A DNA stretch of 64,000 nucleotides from Halorientalis sp. LT38 (GCF_037031225.1 NZ_JAYEZN010000001.1:3286001-3350000), one strand, 5' to 3'. Positions 23,630 to 33,055 are shown, counted from the first letter of the stretch. Program-made: numbers and translations. The notes: generated by a model from the sequence alone, not told the origin.

Positions 23630-25930
23630 TCAGTCGTCAGTCGTCGCGGGGGACTCAGACGGCCCCGCGGCCGCGTCGATCGCGTCCGTCTCGAATCGGT
23701 CGAGGAGGTTCGACAGTTCGCGGGCCCGGGACTGCAGCGCCTCGGCGTTGCCCGCGACCGCGTCGATCGAGTCGGTCTGTTCGTCGGCCGCCCCCGCGAC
23801 CGTGTCTGCCTCGGTGGCGGTCTGCTGGCTGATCGCCGTCAGGTGGTCGATGGTCTCCATCACCTCCTGGGCGCCACGGGCCTGTTCGGCCGTGGCGTCG
23901 TCGATCTCCTGGATCCCCCGGTCGAGTTCCTCCGTGTGCTCGACGATGGTCTCGAGCGCGTCGACCGCGTCTCCGACCGTCTCGACGCCGTCGGAGATCC
24001 GCTCCTGGGTCCGTTCCATCGTCTCGACGGTGTCGCCCGCCTGGGCCTGGACGCGTTCGATCCGCCCTTCGATGTCCTGGGCCGCCTCTTTCGTCTCCTC
24101 GGCGAGCTGTTTGACCTCGTCGGCGACGACCGCGAAGCCCTCGCCGGCCTCGCCCGCGCGGGCGGCCTCGATCGAGGCGTTCAGCGCGAGCATGTTCGTC
24201 TGCTCGACGATGTTCGAGATGACGCCGACGATCTCGCCGATCTCCGCGAGTTCGGCGTCCAGTGCGTCGATCTCCTCGACGGTGCGGTCGGTCTCCTCCT
24301 CGATCTCGTTCATCCCCGCGATGGCGTCCTGTGCGGCCTCGCGCCCGGTTTCGCCCACGTCGGCCGCTTTCCGGGAGGTCTCGGCGACCTCCTGGGCCGA
24401 GGAGGCGACCTCTTCGGCGGTCGCGGAGAGGTTCTCCATCTCCCCGGCGGCGTCCTGCAGGGAGTCGTGCTGCTCGCTCGCGCCGTCGTAGATCTCCCGG
24501 ATCGAGTTCCGGACCCGCTGACTCGCCTCCTCGACGTCGGCCGCACTCGCGTCGACCTCCTCGCTCGATCGGAGGACGTTCTCGGCGAAGTCCTGCGTGT
24601 TGGCCACCGTGGCTTCCAGGTCCGCGATCGCCTCGTTGATGGCCCGTCCGATGTCGGCCATCGCCTCGTTGTCGACGTCGGCGTCGGCCCGCGCGGTGAG
24701 GTCCCCGGCGGCGACGGCCTCCAGCACGTCGCCGTACTCCTCGGCCTTCCGCTCGAGTTTCTCGTTCAGCGCGGTGGCCTCTTCGCGTTCGCGCTCTGCG
24801 GTCTCCCGGGCCGACTCCGCGTCACGTTTTGCCGACTCGGCCTCCTCGCGGGCCTGCTCGGTCTCGCTGATCTTCGTCCGGAGGGACTGGCGCATCCGAT
24901 CGATGGAGTCGTAGAGGCTGCCGATCTCGTCGTCCCGGGTGGACGCGAGGTCCACGTCGAGGTCGCCGGCGGCCATCGCCTCGGCGCGGCCTGCGAGTCG
25001 GCGCAGGGAGATCGCCGTCCCGCTGCCGATCGTCACGCCGACCAGTCCGAGGTTGATCACCGCGAGCAGGATCAGCCCGATCAGGTCGGAGCTGATCTGG
25101 TCACCGAGCGCGTAGGCCTGTGCGGTCGGACTGTGGACCATCGCGGTCCAGTCACGGCTCGACATCCCGGCCATCCCCATGACGATCTCTTCCCCGTGCA
25201 TCTCCGTCTCCATGAACTGACCCTCGCCCTCGCCGCCCTGGTGCGATTCGAGGATCATCGAGGCGTTCGGGTGGGCGACGTACTGCCCGTCGCTGTTCAC
25301 GACGACGGTCGTCAAGCCGTCGCTCCCTGTCAGCGACGCCGTGCGACTCGACAGGTCGATCATGTAGACCAGTGCCCTGTTCTCGGCGTCCGGCACGGGC
25401 GTGACGACCGCGAGGACCGGGTGGTCGGCGACGGGGACGCGGAACGGTTCCGAGATGTAGACGTCGTCCGGTCCCTCGAAGGCGGGCGGATCGGTCGCGA
25501 AGGGGGCGCCCTGTTCGGCGGGACTCACGCCCTCGAACGCCTCGCTCGAACTCGCCTCGAAGACCATGCTGGACGTGTTCAGGTAGTGGACCGCGACCAC
25601 GTCTTCGGGGACGTGGTCAGCCGAGACGCGGTCGCGAAGGTCCGCCCGGATCGCGCTCTCGTTTCCCGACGCGTAGACGGACAGTTCTGCGGTCGTCCGT
25701 GCGTCGTTCTCGACCGCGCGCGTCCAGGTGTCGAGTTGCTGGGCGCGCGTCTCCGCGTCGTTCACGAGTTGATTCCGCACGTCGTCTCCGAGCGTCGCCT
25801 GGGCCTGGGCGTTGATCGCGACGCCCGACACGACGACCACGAGAATCGCGAGCCCCAGCGCGAACCCGAGTCGTCTCGTGTATCGATCGCTGACGAAAGA
25901 GGGAAGGAGCGAATCCCTGTCTGCTGTCAT
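23630..25930 (-). CDS. htr2: Sensory rhodopsin II transducer with large extracellular sensor domain
   Basis: 766 residues from ATG 25930. This start is chosen because TM1 then begins at residue 21, as in characterised HtrII; ATG 25942 or GTG 25954 would lengthen it. TM1 (21-38), an extracellular dCache-like domain (about 44-280), TM2 (283-303), HAMP segments, and the methyl-accepting signalling hairpin with [15 protein letters not shown] at about 576-590 are all present. The size and large ectodomain match the Halobacterium HtrII type, which also senses a chemical (serine), rather than the short Natronomonas type. It forms a complex with SRII and signals to CheA. Confidence 0.92.
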   Translation of the reverse strand: MTADRDSLLPSFVSDRYTRRLGFALGLAILVVVVSGVAINAQAQATLGDDVRNQLVNDAETRAQQLDTWTRAVENDARTTAELSVYASGNESAIRADLRDRVSADHVPEDVVAVHYLNTSSMVFEASSSEAFEGVSPAEQGAPFATDPPAFEGPDDVYISEPFRVPVADHPVLAVVTPVPDAENRALVYMIDLSSRTASLTGSDGLTTVVVNSDGQYVAHPNASMILESHQGGEGEGQFMETEMHGEEIVMGMAGMSSRDWTAMVHSPTAQAYALGDQISSDLIGLILLAVINLGLVGVTIGSGTAISLRRLAGRAEAMAAGDLDVDLASTRDDEIGSLYDSIDRMRQSLRTKISETEQAREEAESAKRDAESARETAEREREEATALNEKLERKAEEYGDVLEAVAAGDLTARADADVDNEAMADIGRAINEAIADLEATVANTQDFAENVLRSSEEVDASAADVEEASQRVRNSIREIYDGASEQHDSLQDAAGEMENLSATAEEVASSAQEVAETSRKAADVGETGREAAQDAIAGMNEIEEETDRTVEEIDALDAELAEIGEIVGVISNIVEQTNMLALNASIEAARAGEAGEGFAVVADEVKQLAEETKEAAQDIEGRIERVQAQAGDTVETMERTQERISDGVETVGDAVDALETIVEHTEELDRGIQEIDDATAEQARGAQEVMETIDHLTAISQQTATEADTVAGAADEQTDSIDAVAGNAEALQSRARELSNLLDRFETDAIDAAAGPSESPATTDD

Positions 25931-26107
25931 CGTTCTAGTCATCGGGAAAACCACCGTAAGGGTTCCTCCGCAGTTTTCAGACCTGATAACCTTCTGCCCG
26001 ATGAGTCACCCGCAGCACCCGGTTCGCCGACCCGACCATCACCGCCGGTAATCGGCACAACAGTCATATCGCATGCTACCAAAGTTACGACAGGTCGAGA
26101 GGGTTCC

Positions 26108-27685
26108 ATGTCATCGCCGGACGAGGACGGGGCGTCGGCGGGCCAGGCCGTCTTCAGAGCGGTGCTCTCGGACCCGGCGGACGGCCGGTCCCACGTTCCG
26201 TCCTTGCTCGGCGCGCTCGACGCCGAGGACCGGGAGACGCGGCTCTCGGCGGCCTGGGCGCTGACGCTCGTGGCGACGGCCGATCCGGACACGGTCGAGG
26301 CCATCTCGCGGCGGCTCGCGGATCGGCTGGTCGTCGACGCCGACCGGCCCGAGACCAGACACGCGATCGAGTACCTCCGCGAGCGCTACCCGGACCGCGT
26401 CGACGCCGTCCTGGCCGAGCAGGCGGCGGAGGCCGACGAACGCGCCCGGCGTCGCCGCTATCTGAACCTCTCGCACGGCTTCGCGCGTAGCGACTACGTG
26501 ACCGGCTCGGATCGCAACCGCGACGTGGGTCGCACGAAGACGCCCGGCAGCGCCGGCAGCGGGGACCCCCGGAACGTCTACGCCGAATCCGGCGACCCGA
26601 TCGACGGGCCCCCGGAGGAGACGCGCGGCGACGACGCCCGCGACCGACTGGACGGAGCGGGCGACGAGGACGCTGCCGATGGCGACGACGAGACGACGGA
26701 CGAATCCGGTGACGGGACCGTCGACGGGAACGAGGACGGAACCGCCGAAGCCGCTGGCGAGGCGTCCGCGGGATCGAACGCCGACGAGGAACCGGCGTCG
26801 CCGGCCGCGCAGCGACGCAGACAGGAGGCCGAACTGGCATCGGTCGCGGCGGCGGTCGACCTCGACGCGATCGCCGCAGCCAGCCGATTCGACGACTTAC
26901 AGGTCGTCTCGACGGGCGTCCAGGGCCGGTTCACCACCGTCTACCGGACGCGCGCGACACTCGACGGGTCCGAAGACGGCGTGGCGCTCCGGCTCTTCGA
27001 GGCGCCCGACGATTCCGACGGGTTCGAGGCAGACGTGACCGCGAGCCTCCGCGACTGGGCGTCGGTGAGCGATCACGAGGGCGTGGTCACCCTGTACGAC
27101 TGGGGGACCGAGCCGTCGCTGTGGATGTTGACGGCCTTCACCGCCGACTCCCTGTACGACCGGATCGACCTCTCCATCGACGAGGGGATCTGGAACGGCG
27201 TTCGCGTGGCCGAGGCGGTGGCCGCGATCCACCAGCGCGGCGTGGTCCACGCCGGGCTCGACCCCTACAGCGTCGTCTACAGCGGCTCCACCGTGGCCGA
27301 CCGCGACCGACCGCTCGTGACCAACGTCGGCCTGCTGTCGGCGATGCGCTCGTACGTCGATCCCGCGTCGCTGCTGGATCCCCGCTTCGCCGCGCCCGAG
27401 TACTACGACCGCGGCTTTGGCGACGTCGGCCACGCGACCGACGTCTATCAGCTTGGCGCCGTCGTCTACTACCTGGTGACCGGACGGCCGCCGTTTCAGG
27501 GGACCTACGCCGAGGTCCGGACGGCGGTGCTGGAGTCGACGCCGCCCCCGCCCTCATCGATCAACCCCGAGATCCCGACGTGGATCGACGAGGTCGTCCG
27601 GACGGCCATGGCCAAACAGAAGCTCACGCGCTACGAGACGGCGACCCTGGTGGCTCGCGAACTCGAACGGGGTGGCGGGGCGTGA
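26108..27685 (+). CDS. HEAT-like plus protein pseudokinase
   Basis: 525 residues. Residues 1-120 are helical, like HEAT/armadillo repeats (VPSLLGALDAEDRETRLSAAWALT). Residues 140-250 are acidic and disordered. Residues 261-520 have a Ser/Thr-kinase fold: a degenerate Gly loop (STGVQGRF), VALR where VAxK is expected, HAGLDP (381-386) in place of HRDLKP, NVG (406-408) in place of DFG, but intact APE (429-431), DVYQLG and a C-lobe with PPFQG. The catalytic Asp, the metal-binding Asp and the ATP Lys are all missing, so it is a pseudokinase. It overlaps a membrane protein gene (GTGA), implying a two-component unit. Confidence 0.85.
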   Translation: MSSPDEDGASAGQAVFRAVLSDPADGRSHVPSLLGALDAEDRETRLSAAWALTLVATADPDTVEAISRRLADRLVVDADRPETRHAIEYLRERYPDRVDAVLAEQAAEADERARRRRYLNLSHGFARSDYVTGSDRNRDVGRTKTPGSAGSGDPRNVYAESGDPIDGPPEETRGDDARDRLDGAGDEDAADGDDETTDESGDGTVDGNEDGTAEAAGEASAGSNADEEPASPAAQRRRQEAELASVAAAVDLDAIAAASRFDDLQVVSTGVQGRFTTVYRTRATLDGSEDGVALRLFEAPDDSDGFEADVTASLRDWASVSDHEGVVTLYDWGTEPSLWMLTAFTADSLYDRIDLSIDEGIWNGVRVAEAVAAIHQRGVVHAGLDPYSVVYSGSTVADRDRPLVTNVGLLSAMRSYVDPASLLDPRFAAPEYYDRGFGDVGHATDVYQLGAVVYYLVTGRPPFQGTYAEVRTAVLESTPPPPSSINPEIPTWIDEVVRTAMAKQKLTRYETATLVARELERGGGA

Positions 27686-28434
27686 GCCTCGCGCTCCAGA
27701 CGTCGGTGTTCACCCGCGACGCCGGCCTCGCCTTCGTCTTCTTCATCGCCTTCTCCCTGATGGCCGTCCTGGGCGTCCGGTTCGGTCTCTACGCCTACCT
27801 GAACGGTAGCCGGACTGAGATCGAGGCGCAGGCGCCCCTCTGGCGATACCTGCAGTGGGTGGGGCTGACGGCCGCCGTCTACGGCGCGCTGGGCGTGGTC
27901 GAAGCCGCGACGGCCGTCACTCCGGGAACCACGGTCGTCCCGACGCCCTACCGGGACGGCGTCCTGCTCGCCTTCCTCCTGACGCTCGCGCTGACGATGC
28001 GCGAGATCGACACCAACGACGCGCTCGCGAACGCCGGGCGAGCGGCCACCGATTCTGGCGGTCGCCGGGCGGTGGAGGCCGCCTTCGCCCTCCTGATCGC
28101 GGTCTCGCTCGTCGGCTCGCTGGCCGTCGGAAGCCCCGACGCGCTGACCGCGCTCGAGGGCGCCACCGCGCTGGCCGTCGCGAGCTACGGCCTCGTCTAC
28201 GGCCGTCGCCACCTCGCCCGCTCGGCGGTCCGGGGTACGCTGCTCGACTCGCTGTTGCGCCACCTCCTCCCCGTCGTCGCCTTCGCGCTGCTGGTGTCGA
28301 TCGTCGACCTCACCCTCCTGCTCGGCCTCCCGGTCGCGGTCGTCAGGCACGTGCAGGTCGTGTTCGTCATCATGACCGCGACGACGCTCATGACCGCGAC
28401 CATCAAACTCCGGCAGAACGTCGCCGGCCTGTAG
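27682..28434 (+). CDS. Polytopic membrane protein paired with the pseudokinase
   Basis: 250 residues from GTG 27682, which overlaps the pseudokinase stop. About seven TM helices are predicted by eye: 15-38, 58-80, 92-107, 132-150, 155-172, 190-212 and 214-238. The cytoplasmic loop between helices 3 and 4 carries MREIDTNDALANAG and several Arg. I cannot place the family; the helix count alone does not make it a receptor. The tight coupling to the pseudokinase suggests that the two products interact at the membrane. Confidence 0.8.
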   Translation: MSLALQTSVFTRDAGLAFVFFIAFSLMAVLGVRFGLYAYLNGSRTEIEAQAPLWRYLQWVGLTAAVYGALGVVEAATAVTPGTTVVPTPYRDGVLLAFLLTLALTMREIDTNDALANAGRAATDSGGRRAVEAAFALLIAVSLVGSLAVGSPDALTALEGATALAVASYGLVYGRRHLARSAVRGTLLDSLLRHLLPVVAFALLVSIVDLTLLLGLPVAVVRHVQVVFVIMTATTLMTATIKLRQNVAGL

Positions 28435-28489
28435 GCGCGACGGAAACGGCCGGTGGATTTATGACCGTCGCGTCCCGAGCGAAATTTAC

Positions 28490-28535
28490 TGGCACAGAGC
28501 GCTGTGCCACCCCCACCAACTCCCCACCTTCCCGC
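28490..28535. repeat. Hairpin plus C-rich element, copy B
   Basis: A perfect 8-bp inverted repeat TGGCACAG-AGCG-CTGTGCCA (28490-28509) is followed by a C-rich tract (CCACCCCCACCAACTCCCCACC). The layout matches copy A at 20795-20843. It sits between the 3' ends of two convergent genes (the membrane protein and the phosphodiesterase) and could act as a bidirectional transcript end. Confidence 0.5.
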
Positions 28536-28594
28536 GTTTTCGATTCGGGAGCGCCCGCTGTCGACGGCGGCCCGAACGCGGCGGCCGGCCGGCC

Positions 28595-29281
28595 TCACTC
28601 GCTCGGGCAGACCGCCGGCCGGTCCACGATGACGCCGTCGACGCCGACGTGGTCGAGCGCCTCGGCGTCGTGTTTCGAGGGGACCGTCCAGGCGTTGACC
28701 GTGAGGCCGGCGTCGTGGGCGCGTTCGACGAACTCGTCGACGCAGAGCTGCCAGTGGGGGTGGATCGCGACGCAGTCGAGGTCGCGCGCGACGTTGATCG
28801 GGCCCTTCTCGCCGTTCTCCACCGAGAGGTACGCGAGCCGCTCGGCGCCGGCCTCGCTGGCCTCGCGGAGGATCTCGACCGAGAACGAGGAGACTACCAC
28901 CGGGACCCCGGCGTCTGTCGCGGCGTCGACCGCCGCAGCCGCCACGCCGGACTCCTTGCAATCGAGGACGAGTTCCACGCCGTCGGGGACCGCGTCGAGG
29001 ACGGTCGAGAGCGTCGGGACGCCCTCGCCGGAGCCGAGGACGTCGAGAGCGGCCAGTTCGGCGGCGGTGAACTCGTCGACCCGGCCCGTCTCGTCCGTGA
29101 CCCGGTCGACGGTCTCGTCGTGGATCACCACCGGCTCGCCGGAGCCACACTGGCGCACGTCGACCTCGACGGCGTCGGTGTGGTCGGCCGCCGACCGGAC
29201 CGCGGCGGCCGTGTTCTCCGCGTAGGTCTCGGCGAATCCCCTGTGGGCGATACAGCGCACGGCCCGGGGTGGGACCGGCAC
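28595..29281 (-). CDS. Glycerophosphodiester phosphodiesterase family protein
   Basis: 228 residues, a GDPD TIM barrel. Catalytic and metal motifs seen: HRGFAETYAENT (first His and Glu), AVEVDVRQCGSGEPVVIHDETVDR (EVDV metal site and catalytic HD), LVLDCKE and the C-terminal NAWTVPS. The family hydrolyses glycerophosphodiesters to glycerol phosphate and an alcohol. GTG 29281 is chosen because an AT-rich patch lies 25 nt upstream; GTG 29260, right before RCIAHRG, is an alternative. It diverges from an SDR gene with only 54 bp between starts. Confidence 0.85.
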   Translation of the reverse strand: MPVPPRAVRCIAHRGFAETYAENTAAAVRSAADHTDAVEVDVRQCGSGEPVVIHDETVDRVTDETGRVDEFTAAELAALDVLGSGEGVPTLSTVLDAVPDGVELVLDCKESGVAAAAVDAATDAGVPVVVSSFSVEILREASEAGAERLAYLSVENGEKGPINVARDLDCVAIHPHWQLCVDEFVERAHDAGLTVNAWTVPSKHDAEALDHVGVDGVIVDRPAVCPSE

Positions 29282-29301
29282 CGAGAAAGGGTTTTCCCTC
29301 G

Positions 29302-29310
29302 TAGTTTTTT
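29302..29310. promoter_or_regulatory. Shared AT-rich promoter patch between divergent genes
   Basis: TAGTTTTTT is 25 nt from the phosphodiesterase GTG (minus strand) and 30 nt from the SDR ATG (plus strand). It is the only AT-rich run in the 54-bp divergent gap, so one TATA-like site may serve both directions. Confidence 0.4.
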
Positions 29311-29335
29311 GCCGCTCCGAACGGTACTCCACGGC

Positions 29336-30043
29336 ATGCCAGTCGAGTTCGATTTCGACGGGGAGACCGCCCTGGTGACGGGTGCCGGGGGTGCACTGGG
29401 GAGCGCGGTGATCGAGGCCTTCCACGAGGCCGGCGCGGACGTCTGCGGGGCGGACGTCGTCGGCCCCGACAGCGAGGACTTCCTCGCGGACCCCGACCCG
29501 GTCTGTCACCACCAGGCCGACTTCACCGACGAGGCCGCCGTCGCCGACACCGTCGAGACCGTCGTCGACGAGAACGACGGCCTGGACTACCTCTGTAACG
29601 TCGCGGGCACCTGGCGCGGCGGGGACCCAATCGAGGAGACCAGCGTCGACGACTTCGACCTCCTGTTCGACGTGAACCTGAAGACCGCGTTCCTGGCGTC
29701 GAAACACGCCCTCCCGCACCTCCAGGACAGCGAGGGGGCGGTCGTCTCCGTCGCCTCGCGGTCCTCGCTGGAGGGCGGCGAGGGCGACGGCCTCTACCGG
29801 GCCAGCAAGGCCGGCGTGCGCCTGCTGACCGAGAGCGTCGCCGCGGAGAACCGGGGGACCGTCCGCGCCAACGCGATCATGCCCAGCGTCATCGACACAC
29901 CGACGAACCGGGAGATGATGCCCGACGCCGACCACGACGCGTGGGTCGACCCCGCCGACATCGCGCAAACAGTTCTCGCGCTCTGCTCGGACGCGACGAG
30001 CGTCACCAGCGGCGCTGCGGTACCGGTGTACGGCGAGGCGTAG
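29336..30043 (+). CDS. Short-chain dehydrogenase/reductase (SDR family)
   Basis: 235 residues. The cofactor motif TGAGGALGSAV (a TGxxxGxG variant) is at about 15-25, followed by an Asp that could read NAD(H) (GADV). The NVAG-like CNVAGTW is near 85, the catalytic Ser in VSVASRSS, and YRASK gives the Tyr and Lys. It is similar to FabG-type 3-ketoacyl or alcohol dehydrogenases; the substrate is unknown. The divergent phosphodiesterase neighbour gives no clear pathway. Confidence 0.88.
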   Translation: MPVEFDFDGETALVTGAGGALGSAVIEAFHEAGADVCGADVVGPDSEDFLADPDPVCHHQADFTDEAAVADTVETVVDENDGLDYLCNVAGTWRGGDPIEETSVDDFDLLFDVNLKTAFLASKHALPHLQDSEGAVVSVASRSSLEGGEGDGLYRASKAGVRLLTESVAAENRGTVRANAIMPSVIDTPTNREMMPDADHDAWVDPADIAQTVLALCSDATSVTSGAAVPVYGEA

Positions 30044-30060
30044 CGCCGACGGTCGCCGGG

Positions 30061-30078
30061 GTCGCTGATACCAGCGAC
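30061..30078 (+). repeat. Stem-loop after the SDR gene
   Basis: A perfect 7-bp inverted repeat GTCGCTG-ATAC-CAGCGAC lies 17 nt after the SDR stop. It may shape the 3' end of the transcript. No T-run follows, so I do not call it a terminator. Confidence 0.35.
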
Positions 30079-30218
30079 GGTTTCGAAGTGTCCTGTCCAG
30101 AGATGACTCCGCTCAGACAGATCGAACCTCCGTCGCCACCCTGCGCATCGCTGCAAACGCCCCGCGGTTCGACAGTAAACATTTCATAGCCGAGCGAATA
30201 GGTACCAGGAGAGTAACA

Positions 30219-31568
30219 ATGGCGAAACGAGAAACCTGGGCGACGCGGGTCGGATTCCTGGTCGCGGCGATCGGGAGCGCAGTCGGACTGGGCAACCTCT
30301 GGCAGTTCCCGTTCAAGACGGCGGGCAACGGCGGCGCGGCGTTCGTCGCCTTCTACCTGATCGCCGTCCTGCTGATCGGGTTCCCGGCGATGCTCGCGGA
30401 GTTCGTGCTGGGGCGGCGCACCCATCGCAACGCCGTCGACGCGTTCACCGAACTGGGCCACCGCCAGTGGCGCGTCCTCGGCGCGTTCGCGGTCGTGACC
30501 GGCTTCTGGATCCTCTCGTACTACAACGTGGTCGGCGGCTGGGTGCTGCGGTACATCGTCGGCAGCGCCCAGGGGGCCTACTTCGACGCGCCGGCCGAGT
30601 ACTTCGGCGCCGTCTCCGCCGGGCCGGAGGCCATCCTCGCGCAACTGGTCTTCCTCGGCATCGTCGTCGGCATCGTCGCGCTCGGCATCGAGGACGGCAT
30701 CGAGAAGGCGACGAAGGTGATGGTCCCGAGCATCGTGCTCCTGATGGGCGCGCTGGCGGTCTGGGCGGTGACGCTGGCGGGGTCCGGCGAGGGGTACGCC
30801 TACTTCCTGACGCCGAGCCTCGACGCGATGGTGGCGAACGCCGGCACGGCCATCCCCTTCGCGGTCGGACAGGCCTTCTTCACTCTCTCTTTGGGGATGG
30901 CGATCATGATCACCTACTCCTCGTACATCGGCGAGGACGACAACCTGCTGGTCGACGGCGGGGTCATCGTCGTCGTCAACACGCTCATCGGCATCCTGGC
31001 CGGCCTCGTCGTCTTCCCCATCCTCTTCGCGAACGGCATCGATCCCGCGCTGGAGGGCGGCGCGTCCGCGCTGTTCGTCGCCGTCGCCTCCGGGTTCGGC
31101 GGCCTCCCACTCGGTGAGGTCATCGGCGTGATCTTCTTCGGCGTCGTCGCCCTGGCGGCGCTGTCCTCGGCGATCAGCCTGATGGAGGTCACCGTCGCCT
31201 GGGCCAACGACAACTACGACGTGTCGCGACCGGTGCTGGCGGTCGGCATCGGCGTCGCTCTCTTCGTCCTCGGCCTGCCCTCGGCGTGGAACGTGTCGTA
31301 TCTCACCTGGTTCGACAACATCGCCTACAGCCTGTTGTTGCCCCTGTCGGTCCTCCTCATGGTCCTGTTCGTCGGCTGGGTCCTGGCGGGCGACGCGGTC
31401 GCGGAACTCCGGGAGGGCACAGACGGCGTCGAGACGTTCGGCCCGATCTGGCTGTGGGGGCTGCGCCTCGTCGTCCCGCTGCTCGTGCTGGTGACCCTGG
31501 GACTGGGCGTGTACGAACTGTTCCTGGCGCCCGAACCGACCTTTTTCGCCCCGTTCAGCGGCTCCTGA
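30219..31568 (+). CDS. Sodium-dependent transporter, NSS/SNF family (first of tandem pair)
   Basis: 449 residues, about 11-12 TM helices. The N-terminus has the NSS signature: WATRVGFLVAAIGSAVGLGN with the unwound TM1 GSAVGLGN, and LWQFPFKTAGNGGAAF. Further on are YYNVVGGW in TM3 and SYIGEDDNLL after TM7. The family imports amino acids or amine solutes with Na+. A Shine-Dalgarno-like AGGAG lies 8 nt before the ATG, and a TAAACATTT patch further upstream gives a short leader, unlike most genes here. A paralogue follows 52 nt downstream. Confidence 0.92.
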   Translation: MAKRETWATRVGFLVAAIGSAVGLGNLWQFPFKTAGNGGAAFVAFYLIAVLLIGFPAMLAEFVLGRRTHRNAVDAFTELGHRQWRVLGAFAVVTGFWILSYYNVVGGWVLRYIVGSAQGAYFDAPAEYFGAVSAGPEAILAQLVFLGIVVGIVALGIEDGIEKATKVMVPSIVLLMGALAVWAVTLAGSGEGYAYFLTPSLDAMVANAGTAIPFAVGQAFFTLSLGMAIMITYSSYIGEDDNLLVDGGVIVVVNTLIGILAGLVVFPILFANGIDPALEGGASALFVAVASGFGGLPLGEVIGVIFFGVVALAALSSAISLMEVTVAWANDNYDVSRPVLAVGIGVALFVLGLPSAWNVSYLTWFDNIAYSLLLPLSVLLMVLFVGWVLAGDAVAELREGTDGVETFGPIWLWGLRLVVPLLVLVTLGLGVYELFLAPEPTFFAPFSGS

Positions 31569-31590
31569 ACGTCCCGGCCGTCTCGACACG

Positions 31591-31596
31591 TTTTTT
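31591..31596 (+). promoter_or_regulatory. T-run between the NSS genes
   Basis: A six-T run is centred 27 nt before the second NSS gene and about 25 nt after the stop of the first. It could serve as a transcription end for one gene and a TATA-like site for the next. Confidence 0.35.
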
Positions 31597-31620
31597 CGCT
31601 CGCCCTCGCAACCCCTGACG

Positions 31621-33018
31621 ATGACAAGAGCGTCCTGGCGCACCCGGATCGGCTTCATCCTCGCGGCCGTCGGCAGCGCCGTCGGAATCGGCAACGTCTG
31701 GCGGTTCCCCTGGCTCACCGCCGAGAACGGCGGGGCCGCCTTCCTGCTCCTCTATCTCCTCTTCGTCCTCCTGGTCGGCGTCCCCGGCCTGCTCGGCGAG
31801 TTCGTGATCGGTCGTCGCGGTGACAGCGACCCCGTCGGCGCGTTCGCGAAACTCGGCGGCCGGAACTGGCGGCCGATGGGCGGCATCGCGCTGCTGGCTT
31901 CCGTCGTCGTCCTCTCCTTTTACTCCGTGGTCGGCGGCTGGATCCTGCGCTACCTGCTGGGCAGCGCGACCGGCGCGTACTTCGACGCGCCCCAGGCCTT
32001 CTTCGCCGCCATCGACTACGGCCTCGGCGCCGTCGCCTTCCACGTCATCTTCCTCCTGTTGACGGCGGCGGTCGTCTACGCCGGCGTCGACCGCGGGATC
32101 GAACTCGCGACGACGGTGATGGTCCCCGGCATCGTCGTCCTCCTGGTCGGCCTGGCCGCCTGGGCCAGCACCCTGCCGGACGTGGCCGGCGGCTACGAGT
32201 TCTACCTCTCGCTGGACTGGGGCTACCTCCAGGCGAACTTCGTCGATGTAGCCGCTGCCGCCGCCGGGCAGGCCCTGTTCACCCTCTCGGTCGGCGCGGG
32301 CGTCATGCTGACCTACGCCTCCTACCTCGGGGAGGACCGCTCGCTGGCGGCCGACGGGACGATCATCGCCGTCCTCAACACCATCGTCGGCCTGCTCGCG
32401 GGGCTGGTCATCTTCCCCGTCCTCTTCTCGCTCGGCGTCCCGCCGGGTCAGGGCGGCCCCGGCGCGCTGTTCGTCAGCCTCGCCGGCGCGTTCGGGGACC
32501 TGCCCTACAGCCGCGTGATCGGCGTGACGTTCTTCGGCGTCGTCGCCCTGGCGGCCCTGTCCTCGGCCATCTCGCTGTTCGAGGTGCCCGTCGCCTACCT
32601 CGTGGACGAGCGCGAGTTCTCGCGGCCGCAGGCGACCGCCGGCGTCGGCGTCCTGTTCCTGGCCACCGGGAGCGCCGCCGCGATGTCGCCGGACCTGTTC
32701 ACGCTGCTCGCCGACGACGTGGCGAACGTGGCGCTGACGACCGGCCTGCTCGGCTTCCTCCTGTTCGCCGGCTGGGTGCTCGGCAAGAACGCCCTCGAGG
32801 AGTACGGTTCGGGGGCCGGACGAGCGGCCCGCGCGCTCGGTCGGCCGTGGCTGTACGCCATCGCCGTCGTCCTGCCGGTCTTCCTGACCTTCACACTGCT
32901 GTCGAGTCTGTCGTCAATCGTCGGCGTGGCGGTCCCCGGGACGTGGCTCCTCGTCGCCGCCGTCGGCTTCGTCGTCGGCGCGATCGCCGTGCTGCGCCGG
33001 CCGACGTCCGCGTTCTGA
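31621..33018 (+). CDS. Sodium-dependent transporter, NSS/SNF family (second of tandem pair)
   Basis: 465 residues. It is homologous along its whole length to the preceding transporter (same GSAVGIGNVWRFPW TM1 signature, ENGGAAF, SVVGGW in TM3 and SYLGEDRSLA), so a tandem duplication is clear. Differences lie mainly in the TM9-TM12 half and the C-terminus, which here ends in a longer hydrophobic segment. The two probably transport different amino-acid-type substrates with Na+. Confidence 0.92.
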   Translation: MTRASWRTRIGFILAAVGSAVGIGNVWRFPWLTAENGGAAFLLLYLLFVLLVGVPGLLGEFVIGRRGDSDPVGAFAKLGGRNWRPMGGIALLASVVVLSFYSVVGGWILRYLLGSATGAYFDAPQAFFAAIDYGLGAVAFHVIFLLLTAAVVYAGVDRGIELATTVMVPGIVVLLVGLAAWASTLPDVAGGYEFYLSLDWGYLQANFVDVAAAAAGQALFTLSVGAGVMLTYASYLGEDRSLAADGTIIAVLNTIVGLLAGLVIFPVLFSLGVPPGQGGPGALFVSLAGAFGDLPYSRVIGVTFFGVVALAALSSAISLFEVPVAYLVDEREFSRPQATAGVGVLFLATGSAAAMSPDLFTLLADDVANVALTTGLLGFLLFAGWVLGKNALEEYGSGAGRAARALGRPWLYAIAVVLPVFLTFTLLSSLSSIVGVAVPGTWLLVAAVGFVVGAIAVLRRPTSAF

Positions 33019-33055
33019 TCTCCCCGGGCCGCGGAACCCGTCCGGGCCCCCTCTC

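Noticed and set aside
30219-33018. The two NSS genes as one split gene
   Set aside because: Each encodes a complete transporter with its own N-terminal TM1 signature and C-terminal helices, so this is a tandem duplication.
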